NCBI RefSeq assembly: GCF_902497555.1
Contig: NZ_CABVGP010000002.1
Location: 136,501-200,500, forward strand
Direction of reading: 5' to 3'
From: Amycolatopsis camponoti
GTDB lineage: Bacteria; Actinomycetota; Actinomycetes; Mycobacteriales; Pseudonocardiaceae
DNA: 64,000 nucleotides
Shown: positions 10,854 through 21,673 of the stretch, in pieces
Layout of the letters: each line of letters begins with the position of its first letter
Numbering within the stretch: position 1 is the stretch's first letter
The notes under the pieces: generated by a model
The model's input: the letters and a program-made list of their open reading frames with translations, nothing else
What the model was told of the DNA's origin: nothing
Database searches by the model: none
Translations under genes and position numbers: made by a program

Positions 10854-11027
10854 TCAGCGCGGGTGTCGCCGTCGCGCCCGCGCTCGCCCGGCCCACCGGA
10901 GGCGCAGGCGACGGCGGGTCCGGCGCCACCTCGCCCGGAGGTCCGTGCGGAGCGCTTGCTCGGCTTCGCGGTGCATGCCGATCTCGTGCAGCAGCTCGGC
11001 GACCCGGATCTGCTTGTCCGTCGGCAC
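10854..11027 (-). CDS. Unrecognised 57-aa basic protein downstream of geosmin synthase
   Basis: A short open frame starting with GTG one base after the geosmin synthase stop (TGA-A-GTG). It encodes a helical, amphipathic N-terminal half (PTDKQIRVAELLHEIGMHRE) and a very arginine-rich tail. Of the first 36 codons, 34 end in G or C, the pattern of a coding frame here, and the spacing suggests translational coupling. I do not recognise a family. It could be a real small protein made with the cyclase, or a chance extension in GC-rich DNA. Confidence 0.42.
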   Translation of the reverse strand: MPTDKQIRVAELLHEIGMHREAEQALRTDLRARWRRTRRRLRLRWAGRARARRRHPR

Positions 11028-11028
11028 T

Positions 11029-13555
<2,527 letters not shown>

Positions 13556-13623
13556 TTGTTACGCCGAACGTGGCAGCGTCACTGGGCTGTTCGGGTCTGA
13601 GTTGAGAGGTATGTCCGGATCGA

Positions 13624-13638
13624 TTGGTTATTAACCAA
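13624..13638. promoter_or_regulatory. Perfect 15-nt palindrome upstream of the secreted protease
   Basis: TTGGTTA-T-TAACCAA is a perfect palindrome about 80 bp before the protease start codon. It is markedly AT-rich for this genome and may be an operator or an activator site for the protease gene. No adjacent regulator is present. Confidence 0.45.
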
Positions 13639-13717
13639 CCTTAGTCGGTGGTGCGTTGGTTGCTCGGCAACGAAAGTGACCGGCGCAGGCTTCGAACCGG
13701 CAAACTGGAGGAAGTTG

Positions 13718-14734
13718 ATGACTCCCCGGAAAACCGCCCTCAAGACCTTCGCCGTCTTGTCGGCCGCCGCGCTGACGTCCGGCGTGTGCGCGTCGGCGGC
13801 CACCGCGTCCCCCCAGGCCTTCGCCCAGGTGCAGGCCGCCGCGATCAGCAACGCCACCCAGGTCGCCGACTCGCTGGGTGCCACCTCGGGTGGCATCTAC
13901 CTGGAGAACGGCAAGGCCGTCGTGAACGTCACCGATGACGCTTCGGTGCAGAAGGTCGAGGCCGCCGGCCTCACCGCGAAGAAGGTCAAGCACACCTTCG
14001 CGGCGCTGACCGGCGTCAAGAACCAGCTGGACGCGGTGAAGAACGTCCCGCAGACCGCGTGGGGCATCGACACCAAGACCAACCAGGTCGTGGTGAAGGT
14101 CTACGACGCGGCCAGCAAGGGCACCGCCGACAAGGTCGCCGCGGCCGCCGCCCAGTACGGCGACAGCGTCCGGGTCGAGCACCGCACCGGCAAGCTTTCG
14201 CTCTACATCGCCGACGGCGACGCGATCCAGAACGACCAGGGCCGCTGCTCCCTCGGCTTCAACGTGACGCGCGGCGGCGAGCCGTTCCTGCTCACCGCGG
14301 GCCACTGCACCAACCTCGGCGGTACCTGGGCCGGCGGCGACGTCTCCGGCGCGCAGGTCGTCGAAAGCGACTGCCCGGGAGCCGACTCCGGTCTGCTGAC
14401 CCGTCCGAACGGCTCCGGCCCCGGCGAGATCAACACCGGCCAGGCGATCACGAGCGCGGCGACCCCGACGGTCGGCGAGCAGATGCAGAAGCAGGGCTCG
14501 ACCACCGGTGGCGGCAGCGGCGAGGTCACCTCGGTCGACGAGTCGGTCAACTTCGACGTCGGCGTCCTGAACCACGAGTTCGGCACCACCGCGCACACCG
14601 ACCACGGCGACTCGGGCGGCCCGGCCTACGACGGTTCGAAGGGCCTCGGCACGCTGTCCGGCGGCGACACCGTGACCAGCTACTTCTACCCGCTCACGCT
14701 GGAGCTGCAGAGCTACGGCCTCGAGCTCGCCTGA
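13718..14734 (+). CDS. Secreted streptogrisin-like S1 serine protease preproenzyme
   Basis: A 338-residue preproprotein. It has a signal peptide (basic MTPRKTALK, hydrophobic core, cleavage near residues 28-35), an alpha-lytic-type prodomain to about residue 165, and a chymotrypsin-fold protease. The triad is visible as His in LTAGHCT, Asp in GADSGLL and Ser in GDSGGP. The ATG at 13718 has GGAGG just upstream; an earlier in-frame ATG would put extra residues before the signal peptide. The prodomain is normally a folding chaperone removed after export. A strong bidirectional terminator follows the stop. Confidence 0.93.
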   Translation: MTPRKTALKTFAVLSAAALTSGVCASAATASPQAFAQVQAAAISNATQVADSLGATSGGIYLENGKAVVNVTDDASVQKVEAAGLTAKKVKHTFAALTGVKNQLDAVKNVPQTAWGIDTKTNQVVVKVYDAASKGTADKVAAAAAQYGDSVRVEHRTGKLSLYIADGDAIQNDQGRCSLGFNVTRGGEPFLLTAGHCTNLGGTWAGGDVSGAQVVESDCPGADSGLLTRPNGSGPGEINTGQAITSAATPTVGEQMQKQGSTTGGGSGEVTSVDESVNFDVGVLNHEFGTTAHTDHGDSGGPAYDGSKGLGTLSGGDTVTSYFYPLTLELQSYGLELA

Positions 14735-14743
14735 CAAGACCCG

Positions 14744-14786
14744 CAGGGCCCCTTCACACGCGTCGAGGGCGTGTGAAGGGGCCCTG
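14744..14786. terminator. Bidirectional hairpin terminator between convergent genes
   Basis: A perfect 18-bp stem (arms 14744-14761 and 14769-14786) with a 7-nt loop GTCGAGG is followed by TTTCCCTTT on the plus strand. It sits exactly between the protease stop and the stop of the convergent methyltransferase, and is the strongest factor-independent-type hairpin in the window. Confidence 0.9.
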
Positions 14787-14794
14787 TTTCCCTT

Positions 14795-15418
14795 TCAGAG
14801 CCGCTTCGCGCGGTAGACGGCGTCGGTGTGGTGGCCCTCGCCGCGCGTCTCGCAGGTCTCGACGATCCACTCCCAGGCGTCGCCGAGGAAGTTCGTGATC
14901 TCCTCCGGCTCGAAGAACAGCTCCAGCGGCGGCGCCTGGCCGTCGAACTCGCGCATGGCCTTCGGCGAGTGCCCGACGACCAGCAGCGAGCCGCCGGGCC
15001 GGACGGCCGCCGCGGCCGCCGTGAAGACGTCGCGGCGCAGGTCCGGCGGCAGGTGCATGTACTGCGCGGAGATCAGGTCGTACTGCTCTTCCGGCTGCCA
15101 CTTCAGGATGTCGCGGTGCAGCCAGCGGACCTCCACACCGGCCTCCTTCCCGGCTTCCTCGGCGCGGGCGAGCGCGATGGTCGAGATGTCGGCGCCGTCG
15201 ACCGTCCAGCCCTGCTTCGCGAGCCAGATCGCGTCCCCGCCTTCGCCGCAGCCGAGGTCCAGGGCGCGCCCGGGTTTCAGCCCGGCGACCTCGGAGCTGA
15301 GGTTGCGGTTGACGTTCCCGCTCCAGATCCGGTGCTCGTCGCGCTGGTAGAGCGCTTCCCAGAAGTCCTGCTTGAGCATGTTCTCGACGGTCATCGGCTG
15401 GTCGTGCGTGTGCGCCAT
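14795..15418 (-). CDS. Class I SAM-dependent methyltransferase
   Basis: A 207-residue Rossmann methyltransferase. Motif I is ALDLGCGEGGDAIWLA near residue 52, followed by the acidic DGADIS at the end of beta 2 and the LLVVGHSP strand. The N-terminal DFWEALYQRDEHRIWSGNVN is typical of the TehB/tellurite and thiopurine-like small-molecule group. The ATG start follows GAGGAGG. It lies alone between a terminator and a secreted lectin gene. The substrate is unknown. Confidence 0.86.
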   Translation of the reverse strand: MAHTHDQPMTVENMLKQDFWEALYQRDEHRIWSGNVNRNLSSEVAGLKPGRALDLGCGEGGDAIWLAKQGWTVDGADISTIALARAEEAGKEAGVEVRWLHRDILKWQPEEQYDLISAQYMHLPPDLRRDVFTAAAAAVRPGGSLLVVGHSPKAMREFDGQAPPLELFFEPEEITNFLGDAWEWIVETCETRGEGHHTDAVYRAKRL

Positions 15419-15494
15419 GGCTCCTCCTCGGTGACGTCCCCCAGCATGCGGAGGACGTCACCGAAGAGGCAAATCGTGTTGCCGATCCGGCAAC

Positions 15495-17072
15495 TCAGGC
15501 CGTGCCGTACACCTGCATCTCGTACAGCGAGTAGCCGTACGACGTGCCGCGCGTGACGCCGTTCATCCGCACGTAGCGGCCGCTGCCGGCCAGGCCGGTG
15601 AGGTCGTCGGTGGCACCGTTGCCGGTCGTGGTGCTGTAGATCGTCGTCCAGGTCGTGCCATCGGCCGAGGTTTGGATGCTGTACGCCTTCCCGTACGCGG
15701 CTTCCCAGCTCAGCTTGACGTGCGAGACCGCCTTGGTGGCGCCGAGGTCGACGCGCAGCCACTCGTTCGCGGAGCCTTCCTTCGACGCCCAGCGCGTGCT
15801 GGTCAGGTTGCCGTCGAAGGCCGCGCTCGCCGGGTAGGACGACGACTCCGTCGACGACGCCGTCGCGGTCTTGCCCTGGGAGAGCAGGCTTTCGGTGCCG
15901 CCGCCGGTGACCGTGACGCCGAGCGAAGCGGTCTTCGTCCCGCCGGTGATGGTGATCGTCGCCGAGCCCGGGCTCGCGGTCGCGACAGCGGTGACCGTGG
16001 CGGTCGAGGTTCCGCCGGCCGGCACCGACGCCGGGGAGAAGGACACGGTGACGCCCGCGGGAGCGCCGCTCGCGGACAGCGTGACGGCGTCCGTGGAGGT
16101 GACGGTGGCCGTCGCCGACGCCCCCGGCGCGACCGACACCGCCGACGGCGTCACGCCGAGGCCGCTCGGGGTCCCGGCCGCGGTGAACGTCCAGCGGGCC
16201 TGCGTGCCGGAGCAGCTGCCCGCGGTGAGTGTCGTGCCCGAGGCGCGGAAGCACTTCTTGCTCGTCTGGATGTCGGAAATGGTGCCGTCGGGGTTGATCG
16301 ACCACTGCTGGGCCGGCCCGCCGGTGCAGGTCTGCAGCACGATCGAGCTGCCGGAGATGCCCGCGCACTTGTCGTCGATCACCAGGAAAGCGCCGTGGAA
16401 GGTGAAGCGCTGGGCGTCGGTTCCGGTGCAGGCGGCGACTTTCAGCGTCGTCCCGCTGCTCGGGGCTTCGAGGCACGTGCCGGTCGAGTTGTTCTTGTAC
16501 TGGCCGACGGTCGTGTTCGGCTGGGCCCCGCCCCAGCACTCGCCGGTGCTGGTGTTGAAGATCGGCGTCGCGTCGTAGTCCTCGTTCGACGGCGGGTCGA
16601 CGACCACCGGCTCCATCACCGGTGTGTTGTCGGCGTTGTAGTGCGTGAGCGCGTCTTCGCAGTCGATCGCGTCGAAGGCGCTGCCGCCCTTGCCGCCGAG
16701 CCAGAGGTCGATGTGCCGCAGGCCGGGGCCGCCGTTCGGGCCCTTGCTGTTCCAGTCGTCGGAACACTCGTCGCAGCCGTCCTCCATGATGAAGTACTTC
16801 TTCACCCGCGGGACCCAGACCTTGGTGCCGGGCTTCAGTTCGTCGCTGCTGGTGGCGAAGGTGATCGGGTCGGCGTAGCTGCCCTTGCCGCCCGCGGTGT
16901 CGTGGATCTTCGGGTAGGCGATGTCGCCGCCGGGCGGGGTGTTGTCCCACCAGCCGTAGAAGGTGAGGAAGGTGGGCTGCGTGGTGGCCGCGTTCGCGGT
17001 GGTCGCGCCGGCGAGGGCGGAGGCCAGTGCGAGGAACAGGGTCACGACGAGCACGAGAGCGCGCCGGGTCAT
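15495..17072 (-). CDS. Secreted modular protein: barrel-like domain, ricin-type lectin, F5/8C domain
   Basis: A 525-residue exported protein with a signal peptide of about 28 residues ending ATTANA. Residues 30-175 form a cysteine-containing domain beginning TFLTFYGWWDNTPPGGDIAY, which resembles double-psi-barrel secreted proteins. Residues 180-300 look like a ricin-B lectin with QxW repeats (AQRFTF, AQQWSI). A Ser/Thr/Ala-rich Ig-like linker follows, and residues 395-525 are an F5/8 type C (discoidin) carbohydrate-binding domain. GGAGG precedes the ATG. It probably binds polysaccharide; any catalytic role of the first domain is not established. The F5/8C part is close to that at 25.1 kb. Confidence 0.82.
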   Translation of the reverse strand: MTRRALVLVVTLFLALASALAGATTANAATTQPTFLTFYGWWDNTPPGGDIAYPKIHDTAGGKGSYADPITFATSSDELKPGTKVWVPRVKKYFIMEDGCDECSDDWNSKGPNGGPGLRHIDLWLGGKGGSAFDAIDCEDALTHYNADNTPVMEPVVVDPPSNEDYDATPIFNTSTGECWGGAQPNTTVGQYKNNSTGTCLEAPSSGTTLKVAACTGTDAQRFTFHGAFLVIDDKCAGISGSSIVLQTCTGGPAQQWSINPDGTISDIQTSKKCFRASGTTLTAGSCSGTQARWTFTAAGTPSGLGVTPSAVSVAPGASATATVTSTDAVTLSASGAPAGVTVSFSPASVPAGGTSTATVTAVATASPGSATITITGGTKTASLGVTVTGGGTESLLSQGKTATASSTESSSYPASAAFDGNLTSTRWASKEGSANEWLRVDLGATKAVSHVKLSWEAAYGKAYSIQTSADGTTWTTIYSTTTGNGATDDLTGLAGSGRYVRMNGVTRGTSYGYSLYEMQVYGTA

Positions 17073-17154
17073 GCTGCCTCCGGGAAGGGGTGGGCGGACG
17101 ATGACGTGCGGCGTTCGTTCAGGTTCGCCGGACGGCGGCTCGCCGTCAAGACCT

Positions 17155-17177
17155 ATTCGTAAAGTTTCCTAACGAAT
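17155..17177. promoter_or_regulatory. Palindromic site upstream of the secreted lectin gene
   Basis: Arms ATTCGT (17155-17160) and ACGAAT (17172-17177) flank a core that reads TTAGGAAACTTTA on the minus strand. TTAGGAAA-type palindromes are common before secreted polysaccharide-active genes in actinomycetes. The site is about 85 bp before the start at 17072 and about 70 bp before the divergent SDR gene, so it could act on either. Confidence 0.5.
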
Positions 17178-17245
17178 CCGGTTCTCGTGTCCCGGTCGGC
17201 GGGAAAGTCGAGCGGGGGCCCGCTTTCGTCGGCGAAGATGGCGCC

Positions 17246-17974
17246 ATGAGCGAACAGCGGGAAGTCGTGGTCACCGGGGGCGGCACGGGCATCGGGCTGG
17301 CGATCGCCGCCCGGTTCGCGGCGGCGGGAGAGCGGGTGACCGTCACGGGACGGCGCAAGGACGTCCTCGAAGCCGCGGCGGAACGGCTCGGCGCGCGGGC
17401 GGTGGCGTTCGACGCGAGCGACCCGGCGGCGGTGCAGGCCGCGCTGGCGGAGCTGCCGGGCCGGGTGGATGTCCTGGTCAACAACGCCGGCGGCAACACC
17501 GATCGCGTCCGCGAAGCCCCGGCGCCGGGCGACCTCGCCGGGCTGGCCGACGCGTGGCGCGCCAACTTCGAGGCCAACGTCGTTTCCGCTGTTCTCGTGA
17601 CGGCCGCGCTGAAGCCGCGCTTCGCGGACAACGTGCGGGTCGTGACGCTCGGCTCCATCGCGGCGAAGCAGGGCTCCGGCTCGTACGGCGCGGCGAAAGC
17701 GGCCGTCGAAGCGTGGAACACCGACCTCGCACGCCAGCTCGGCGCCGGCGGTTCGGCCAACGTCGTGGCGCCCGGCGTCACCCTCGACACGGAGTTCTTC
17801 CACGGCACGGTCACCGAAGAATGGGTCGAGGCGCGGGTTTCCGTCGCGTTCGACAAGCGCGCCGGGCGTCCGGAAGAAGTCGCGGAGACCGTGCAGTTCC
17901 TCGCCTCGCCGGGAGCCGGGCACATCACGGGACAGGTCGTGCACGTGAACGGCGGTGCTTACGGGGCCCGCTAG
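17246..17974 (+). CDS. SDR-family oxidoreductase
   Basis: A 242-residue classical short-chain dehydrogenase/reductase. The cofactor loop TGGGTGIG lies near residue 11, NNAG near 84, and the catalytic Tyr-Lys in SYGAAKAAVEAW near 154-158; the C-terminal GQVVHVNGGAYG is typical. Arg residues after the second strand (TGRRKD) suggest NADPH. It stands between the lectin gene (divergent) and the second P450 with about 100 bp on the P450 side, so it may be a separate transcript. The substrate is unknown. Confidence 0.9.
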   Translation: MSEQREVVVTGGGTGIGLAIAARFAAAGERVTVTGRRKDVLEAAAERLGARAVAFDASDPAAVQAALAELPGRVDVLVNNAGGNTDRVREAPAPGDLAGLADAWRANFEANVVSAVLVTAALKPRFADNVRVVTLGSIAAKQGSGSYGAAKAAVEAWNTDLARQLGAGGSANVVAPGVTLDTEFFHGTVTEEWVEARVSVAFDKRAGRPEEVAETVQFLASPGAGHITGQVVHVNGGAYGAR

Positions 17975-18071
17975 GCCATTCCGGTCGGAAGTGGGTCGAT
18001 CGTCCCACGACGGCGCCGGTTCTCTCCATGGTGGAAGTGACCTGACCACCGCAAGAGAGGTGTGATCCGCC

Positions 18072-19277
18072 GTGACGGCAGCATCCGAAACCCCGGCCCT
18101 CCCCACGGCACGACCGGCCGGATGCCCGTACGACCCGCCCGGGAACTACGCCACGCTGCGGGAAACCGCGCCGACGTCGCAGGTGCGCTGCCCGGCGGGC
18201 ATGGACGCCTGGCTGGTGACGCGCTACCGCGACGTCCGCGCGGTGCTCGCCGACCGCACGATGAGCTCGCGCGGCGCGTCCTCGGTGCACGTCAAGCCCG
18301 ACGCCGACCTCGACGAGGAGGTCAGTCCCGGGTCCATCATCCAGCTCGACGGCGCCGACCACGCCCGCATCCGGAAGATGGTGATCGCGGAGTTCACCGT
18401 GCGGCGCGTGGAGGCGATGCGCGGCTACGTCCAGGAACTGGTGGAGAGCCACCTCGACGCGATGCTCGCCAAGCCGGGTCGCGCGGATCTGGTGCGGGAC
18501 TTCGCGTTGCCGATCCCGTCGCTGGTGATCTGCGAGCTGCTCGGTGTCCCGTACGCGGATCGGTCGCGTTTCCAGCGGCAGAGCGGGTTCCTGGTCAGCA
18601 CCGACGCCACGCCCGAAGAGGGGAAGCAGGCGTACGACGAGCTTTCCGGCTTCCTGGCGGAACTGTTCACCGACCGGCAGCGGAATCCGCAGGACGACCT
18701 GTTCAGCAGGCTGATTTCCCGCGGCGCCGCCGCCGGTGACCCGCTCACGATGGAAGAGCTGGTCGTGCTCGGGCTGAGCCTCCTGGTGGCCGGCCACGAG
18801 ACGACGGCGAACATGATCGCGCTCAGCGCACTGGTGCTGCTGGAACACCCCGCCCAGCGCGACGTCGTGCTCGCCGCGCCCGAGCGCGCGATCGAGGAGC
18901 TGCTGCGGTACCTGTCGGTCGTCCAGTTCGGCGTGCTGCGCTACGCGACCGAGGACGTGCAGGTCGGTTCCCGGTCGGTGAAGGCGGGGGAGTGGCTGGT
19001 GGCGGCGTTGAACTCGGCCAACCGCGACGAGGAGCTGTTCCCCGGCGGCGACAAGCTCGACTTCCACCGCGAGTCGCCGCGCACGCACGTCGCGTTCGGG
19101 TTCGGCGCGCACCAGTGCGTCGGGCAGCAGCTGGCCCGCGTCGAGCTGCAGGAGGCGTTGACGCGGCTGTTCCGCCGGGTGTCGGACCTGCGGCTCGCGG
19201 TGCCGCGGGAGTCGTTGGCGTACAAGCACAACACGCTGGTGTACGGCTTGCGGGAGCTGCCCGTCGCCTGGGGGTGA
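18072..19277 (+). CDS. Cytochrome P450, CYP105-like (second copy)
   Basis: A 401-residue soluble P450 with AGHETTANM near residue 240, EXXR at E276-R279 and the haem loop FGFGAHQCVGQ with the ligand at about C349. The GTG start is preceded by GAGAGG at somewhat long spacing. It is a paralogue of the P450 at the left edge; the two share the CP(F/Y)DPP N-terminal motif and the same I helix. It is followed after only 10 bp by the SCO6745-like gene, so the two are probably co-transcribed. No ferredoxin gene is present. Confidence 0.94.
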   Translation: MTAASETPALPTARPAGCPYDPPGNYATLRETAPTSQVRCPAGMDAWLVTRYRDVRAVLADRTMSSRGASSVHVKPDADLDEEVSPGSIIQLDGADHARIRKMVIAEFTVRRVEAMRGYVQELVESHLDAMLAKPGRADLVRDFALPIPSLVICELLGVPYADRSRFQRQSGFLVSTDATPEEGKQAYDELSGFLAELFTDRQRNPQDDLFSRLISRGAAAGDPLTMEELVVLGLSLLVAGHETTANMIALSALVLLEHPAQRDVVLAAPERAIEELLRYLSVVQFGVLRYATEDVQVGSRSVKAGEWLVAALNSANRDEELFPGGDKLDFHRESPRTHVAFGFGAHQCVGQQLARVELQEALTRLFRRVSDLRLAVPRESLAYKHNTLVYGLRELPVAWG

Positions 19278-19287
19278 GAATGGCGGC

Positions 19288-20133
19288 ATGAGCACATCAC
19301 CGGCCCGGCGGCTGTGGGCGGCCGTGGAACCGTTGCACGCGGTCGTCTACTTCGCGCCGGAGACGGCGTCGGCGGCGAAGGAGGCCGGCCTGCGGGGGTA
19401 CTGGATGGGGTACTTCGCGGGCCGCCTCGCGCCGCTGGGCCCGATCGGTCCCACGGCGGCGACGGCGGTGTTGTTCGGCTTCGCCCCGGCGATGGTGGCG
19501 CGGGCGCTGCCGGACGCGTGGTCGTTCGCCTCGCCTTCCGCGGTGCTTCGCGCTCGGCTTTCGTCCGTCGAGGCCGCTCTTTCGCGCGTCTTGGGTTCCG
19601 CGGGCCACTCCGAGCTGGCGTCGCTGCTGGAGCGGGCGGTTGCGGCGTGCCGGTTCGACGGGCGCCCGCTGGCGGCGGCGTGGTCGGCGGTGCCGCGGCC
19701 GCCGGGGGTGCTCGGCCGCCTGTGGCTGGCGGCGACGGTGCTGCGCGAGCACCGCGGCGACGGCCACGTCCTGGCGGCGGTCCACGCGGGCTTGACGGGC
19801 CTGGAGACGACGCTGACCCACATCGGCGACGGCGTGATCGAGCGTGGCGACGTCCAGCCCCACCGAGGCTGGTCCGACGCGGAGTGGACGGCGTCGGTTT
19901 CGGCGTTGCGGACCCGCGGCCTGCTGGACGCGTCCGGCCGCCTGACCCCGGCCGGCGCGGCGGTGCGGCGCGGGATCGAGGAGGACACGGACCGGCTGGC
20001 GGCGGCCCCGGTGGAGGCACTCGGCCCGGCCGGCCTGGCGCGGCTGCTGGAGCTGGCGGTGCCACTCGGTCGGGCGGTGGTGGACGCGGGGGTGGTCCCG
20101 GTCCCGAACCCGATGGGTGTTCCGCGTCCGTGA
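19288..20133 (+). CDS. SCO6745-family protein of unknown function
   Basis: A 281-residue alanine/arginine-rich helical protein, recognised by its opening (RLWAAVEPLHAVVYFAPE, then GYWMGYFAGRLAPLGPIG) as a member of the family named after Streptomyces SCO6745. The C-terminal half (WSDAEWTASVSALRTRGLLD, then RLTPAG) reads like a winged-helix module of MarR type. Function has not been assigned to the family. It lies 10 bp after the P450 and 63 bp before the SDR-like gene. Confidence 0.75.
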   Translation: MSTSPARRLWAAVEPLHAVVYFAPETASAAKEAGLRGYWMGYFAGRLAPLGPIGPTAATAVLFGFAPAMVARALPDAWSFASPSAVLRARLSSVEAALSRVLGSAGHSELASLLERAVAACRFDGRPLAAAWSAVPRPPGVLGRLWLAATVLREHRGDGHVLAAVHAGLTGLETTLTHIGDGVIERGDVQPHRGWSDAEWTASVSALRTRGLLDASGRLTPAGAAVRRGIEEDTDRLAAAPVEALGPAGLARLLELAVPLGRAVVDAGVVPVPNPMGVPRP

Positions 20134-20196
20134 GTGTCGATTTCCGGGGGGCTTGTTCGACGCACCGGTGAACGCACCCGGACCTCGGAGGGACCC

Positions 20197-20952
20197 ATGA
20201 CGTTGCTCGCCGGCAAGAACGCGGTCGTGTACGGCGGCGGAGGTCGCATCGGCGCGGCCGTGGCCACGGCTTTCGCCGCGGAAGGCGCTCGAGTCTTCCT
20301 CGCGGGCCGCACCCGCGCACGGCTGGAGGAGGTCGCTTCGCACATCCGCGCGGAGGGCGGCTCGGCCGAGGTGGCGGAGGTGGACGCCCTGGACGAGCGG
20401 GCGGTCGACGACCACGCGTCCGCGGTCGCGGCCGAGGGCGGCCTGGACATCTCGTTCAACCTCGTCTCTCATGGCGACGTCCAGGGCACGCCCCTGATCG
20501 ACATGGCAGTGGCGGACTACGAGCGCCCGGTCCTGACGGCGGTCCGAACCCAGTTCCTGACGGCCCGAGCGGCGGCCCGCCACATGGTGAAGCAGGGGTC
20601 CGGAGCGATCCTGTTCTTCGGTGGCGCGGGCGAACCGGTCCGGGAGTTCGCGGTGGGCGGGCTCCAGGTGGCGTTCCACGCGCTCGAGGCGATGCGCCGC
20701 CAGCTGGCGGCCGAGCTGGGCCCGCAGGGGGTACGGACGGTGACGCTCCGAACGGGCGGAATCCCGGAGACCCTCCCGGCGGAGTTCCGTGGCCGCGAGG
20801 AGCTGGAGCGGAACATCGCGGGCAAGACAATGCTCGGCCAGGCGGCAACATTGGCCGACGTGGGCGCGGTGGCGGCGTTCGTGGCATCGGACCGGGCAAG
20901 GACGATGACGGCCTCAACGGTCAACATAAGCTGCGGCGCCCTGGTGGACTAG
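20197..20952 (+). CDS. SDR-fold protein lacking the catalytic Tyr-Lys pair
   Basis: A 251-residue Rossmann protein of the SDR superfamily. The dinucleotide loop YGGGGRIG lies near residue 13, followed by AGRTRARLEEV. Two hallmarks are changed: NNAG is replaced by NLVSHG, and the usual YxxxK position reads VGGLQVAFHALEAM, with no tyrosine or lysine. It therefore probably binds a cofactor but is unlikely to be a standard dehydrogenase. The ATG at 20197 follows GGAGGG. It is the last gene of the P450-led plus-strand run. Confidence 0.82.
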   Translation: MTLLAGKNAVVYGGGGRIGAAVATAFAAEGARVFLAGRTRARLEEVASHIRAEGGSAEVAEVDALDERAVDDHASAVAAEGGLDISFNLVSHGDVQGTPLIDMAVADYERPVLTAVRTQFLTARAAARHMVKQGSGAILFFGGAGEPVREFAVGGLQVAFHALEAMRRQLAAELGPQGVRTVTLRTGGIPETLPAEFRGREELERNIAGKTMLGQAATLADVGAVAAFVASDRARTMTASTVNISCGALVD

Positions 20953-21193
20953 CGAGGGTCGCGGTGAGCCGGGGAGGGCTTTCGGGGCGGCCCGGCTCGC
21001 CGCCGCCCCCGGACCCGTGGCGTACTCGGTCATCGCCGGTCGCCTTCGCGACGCGAAGCGGCTGTTGGTCGTCGACCAGCAGCCGCGCTGATCCGCGGTC
21101 GGCCTCGTTCAGCCGGGTCACCCGCGCGCCGGCGAGCGCTGGTAGTGGCAACCGGCCACCCACCCGCGCAACCGGCCGGCCGTCAGCCCGCGC

Positions 21194-21601
21194 TCATCGG
21201 CGTGCCGTGATCTGCTGCACCGTCCATCCGTTGCCGTCCGGGTCGGCGAAGTGCACGAAACCCACGTTGTTCAGGTCCGCTTCTCCGTCCCAGGTGCCCA
21301 TGCCGTGGACCTGGATCTCGCTGACCTCGACGCCGCGCTCGGTGAGCATCGCGTGCGCCTTCGGCAGGTCGTTGACCACCAGCTGGAGGCCCTTCAGCGA
21401 CCCCGGCGGCATGTCGGGCACCGCGCCGCGGCCGAACACCACCGAGCAGCCCGACCCCGGTGGGGTCAGCTGCACGATGCGGACGCCCTCGGCGGGCGTC
21501 ACGTCGTGGTCGAGGGTGAATCCGACCTGGTCCGCGTAGAACGCCTTCGCGCGGTCCACATCGGACACCGGCACCACGACCACTTCGAGCGTCCACTCCA
21601 T
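21194..21601 (-). CDS. VOC-family (glyoxalase/bleomycin-resistance fold) protein
   Basis: A 135-residue vicinal-oxygen-chelate protein: MEWTLEVVVVPVSDVDRAKAF, YADQVGF, and the closing FADPDGNGWTVQQI. The ATG at 21601 has GGAAGGA seven bases upstream, which rules out the longer frame. VOC proteins of this size act as dimers in glyoxalase, dioxygenase or antibiotic-binding roles; none can be chosen. It lies downstream of a TetR gene on the same strand, separated by 72 bp. Confidence 0.88.
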   Translation of the reverse strand: MEWTLEVVVVPVSDVDRAKAFYADQVGFTLDHDVTPAEGVRIVQLTPPGSGCSVVFGRGAVPDMPPGSLKGLQLVVNDLPKAHAMLTERGVEVSEIQVHGMGTWDGEADLNNVGFVHFADPDGNGWTVQQITARR

Positions 21602-21673
21602 CGCGCGTCCTTCCGTCGGCCAAGCCAGGCGGAGCACACGCTACCCGTGCCCGGGGTGTTCGCGTACCGCTCG

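Noticed and set aside
20953..21163. Minus-strand frame containing LVDDQQPLRVAKATGDDRVR
   Set aside because: Third-position GC is lower than in neighbouring genes, there is no ribosome site, and no family is recognised. It may be a decayed remnant.
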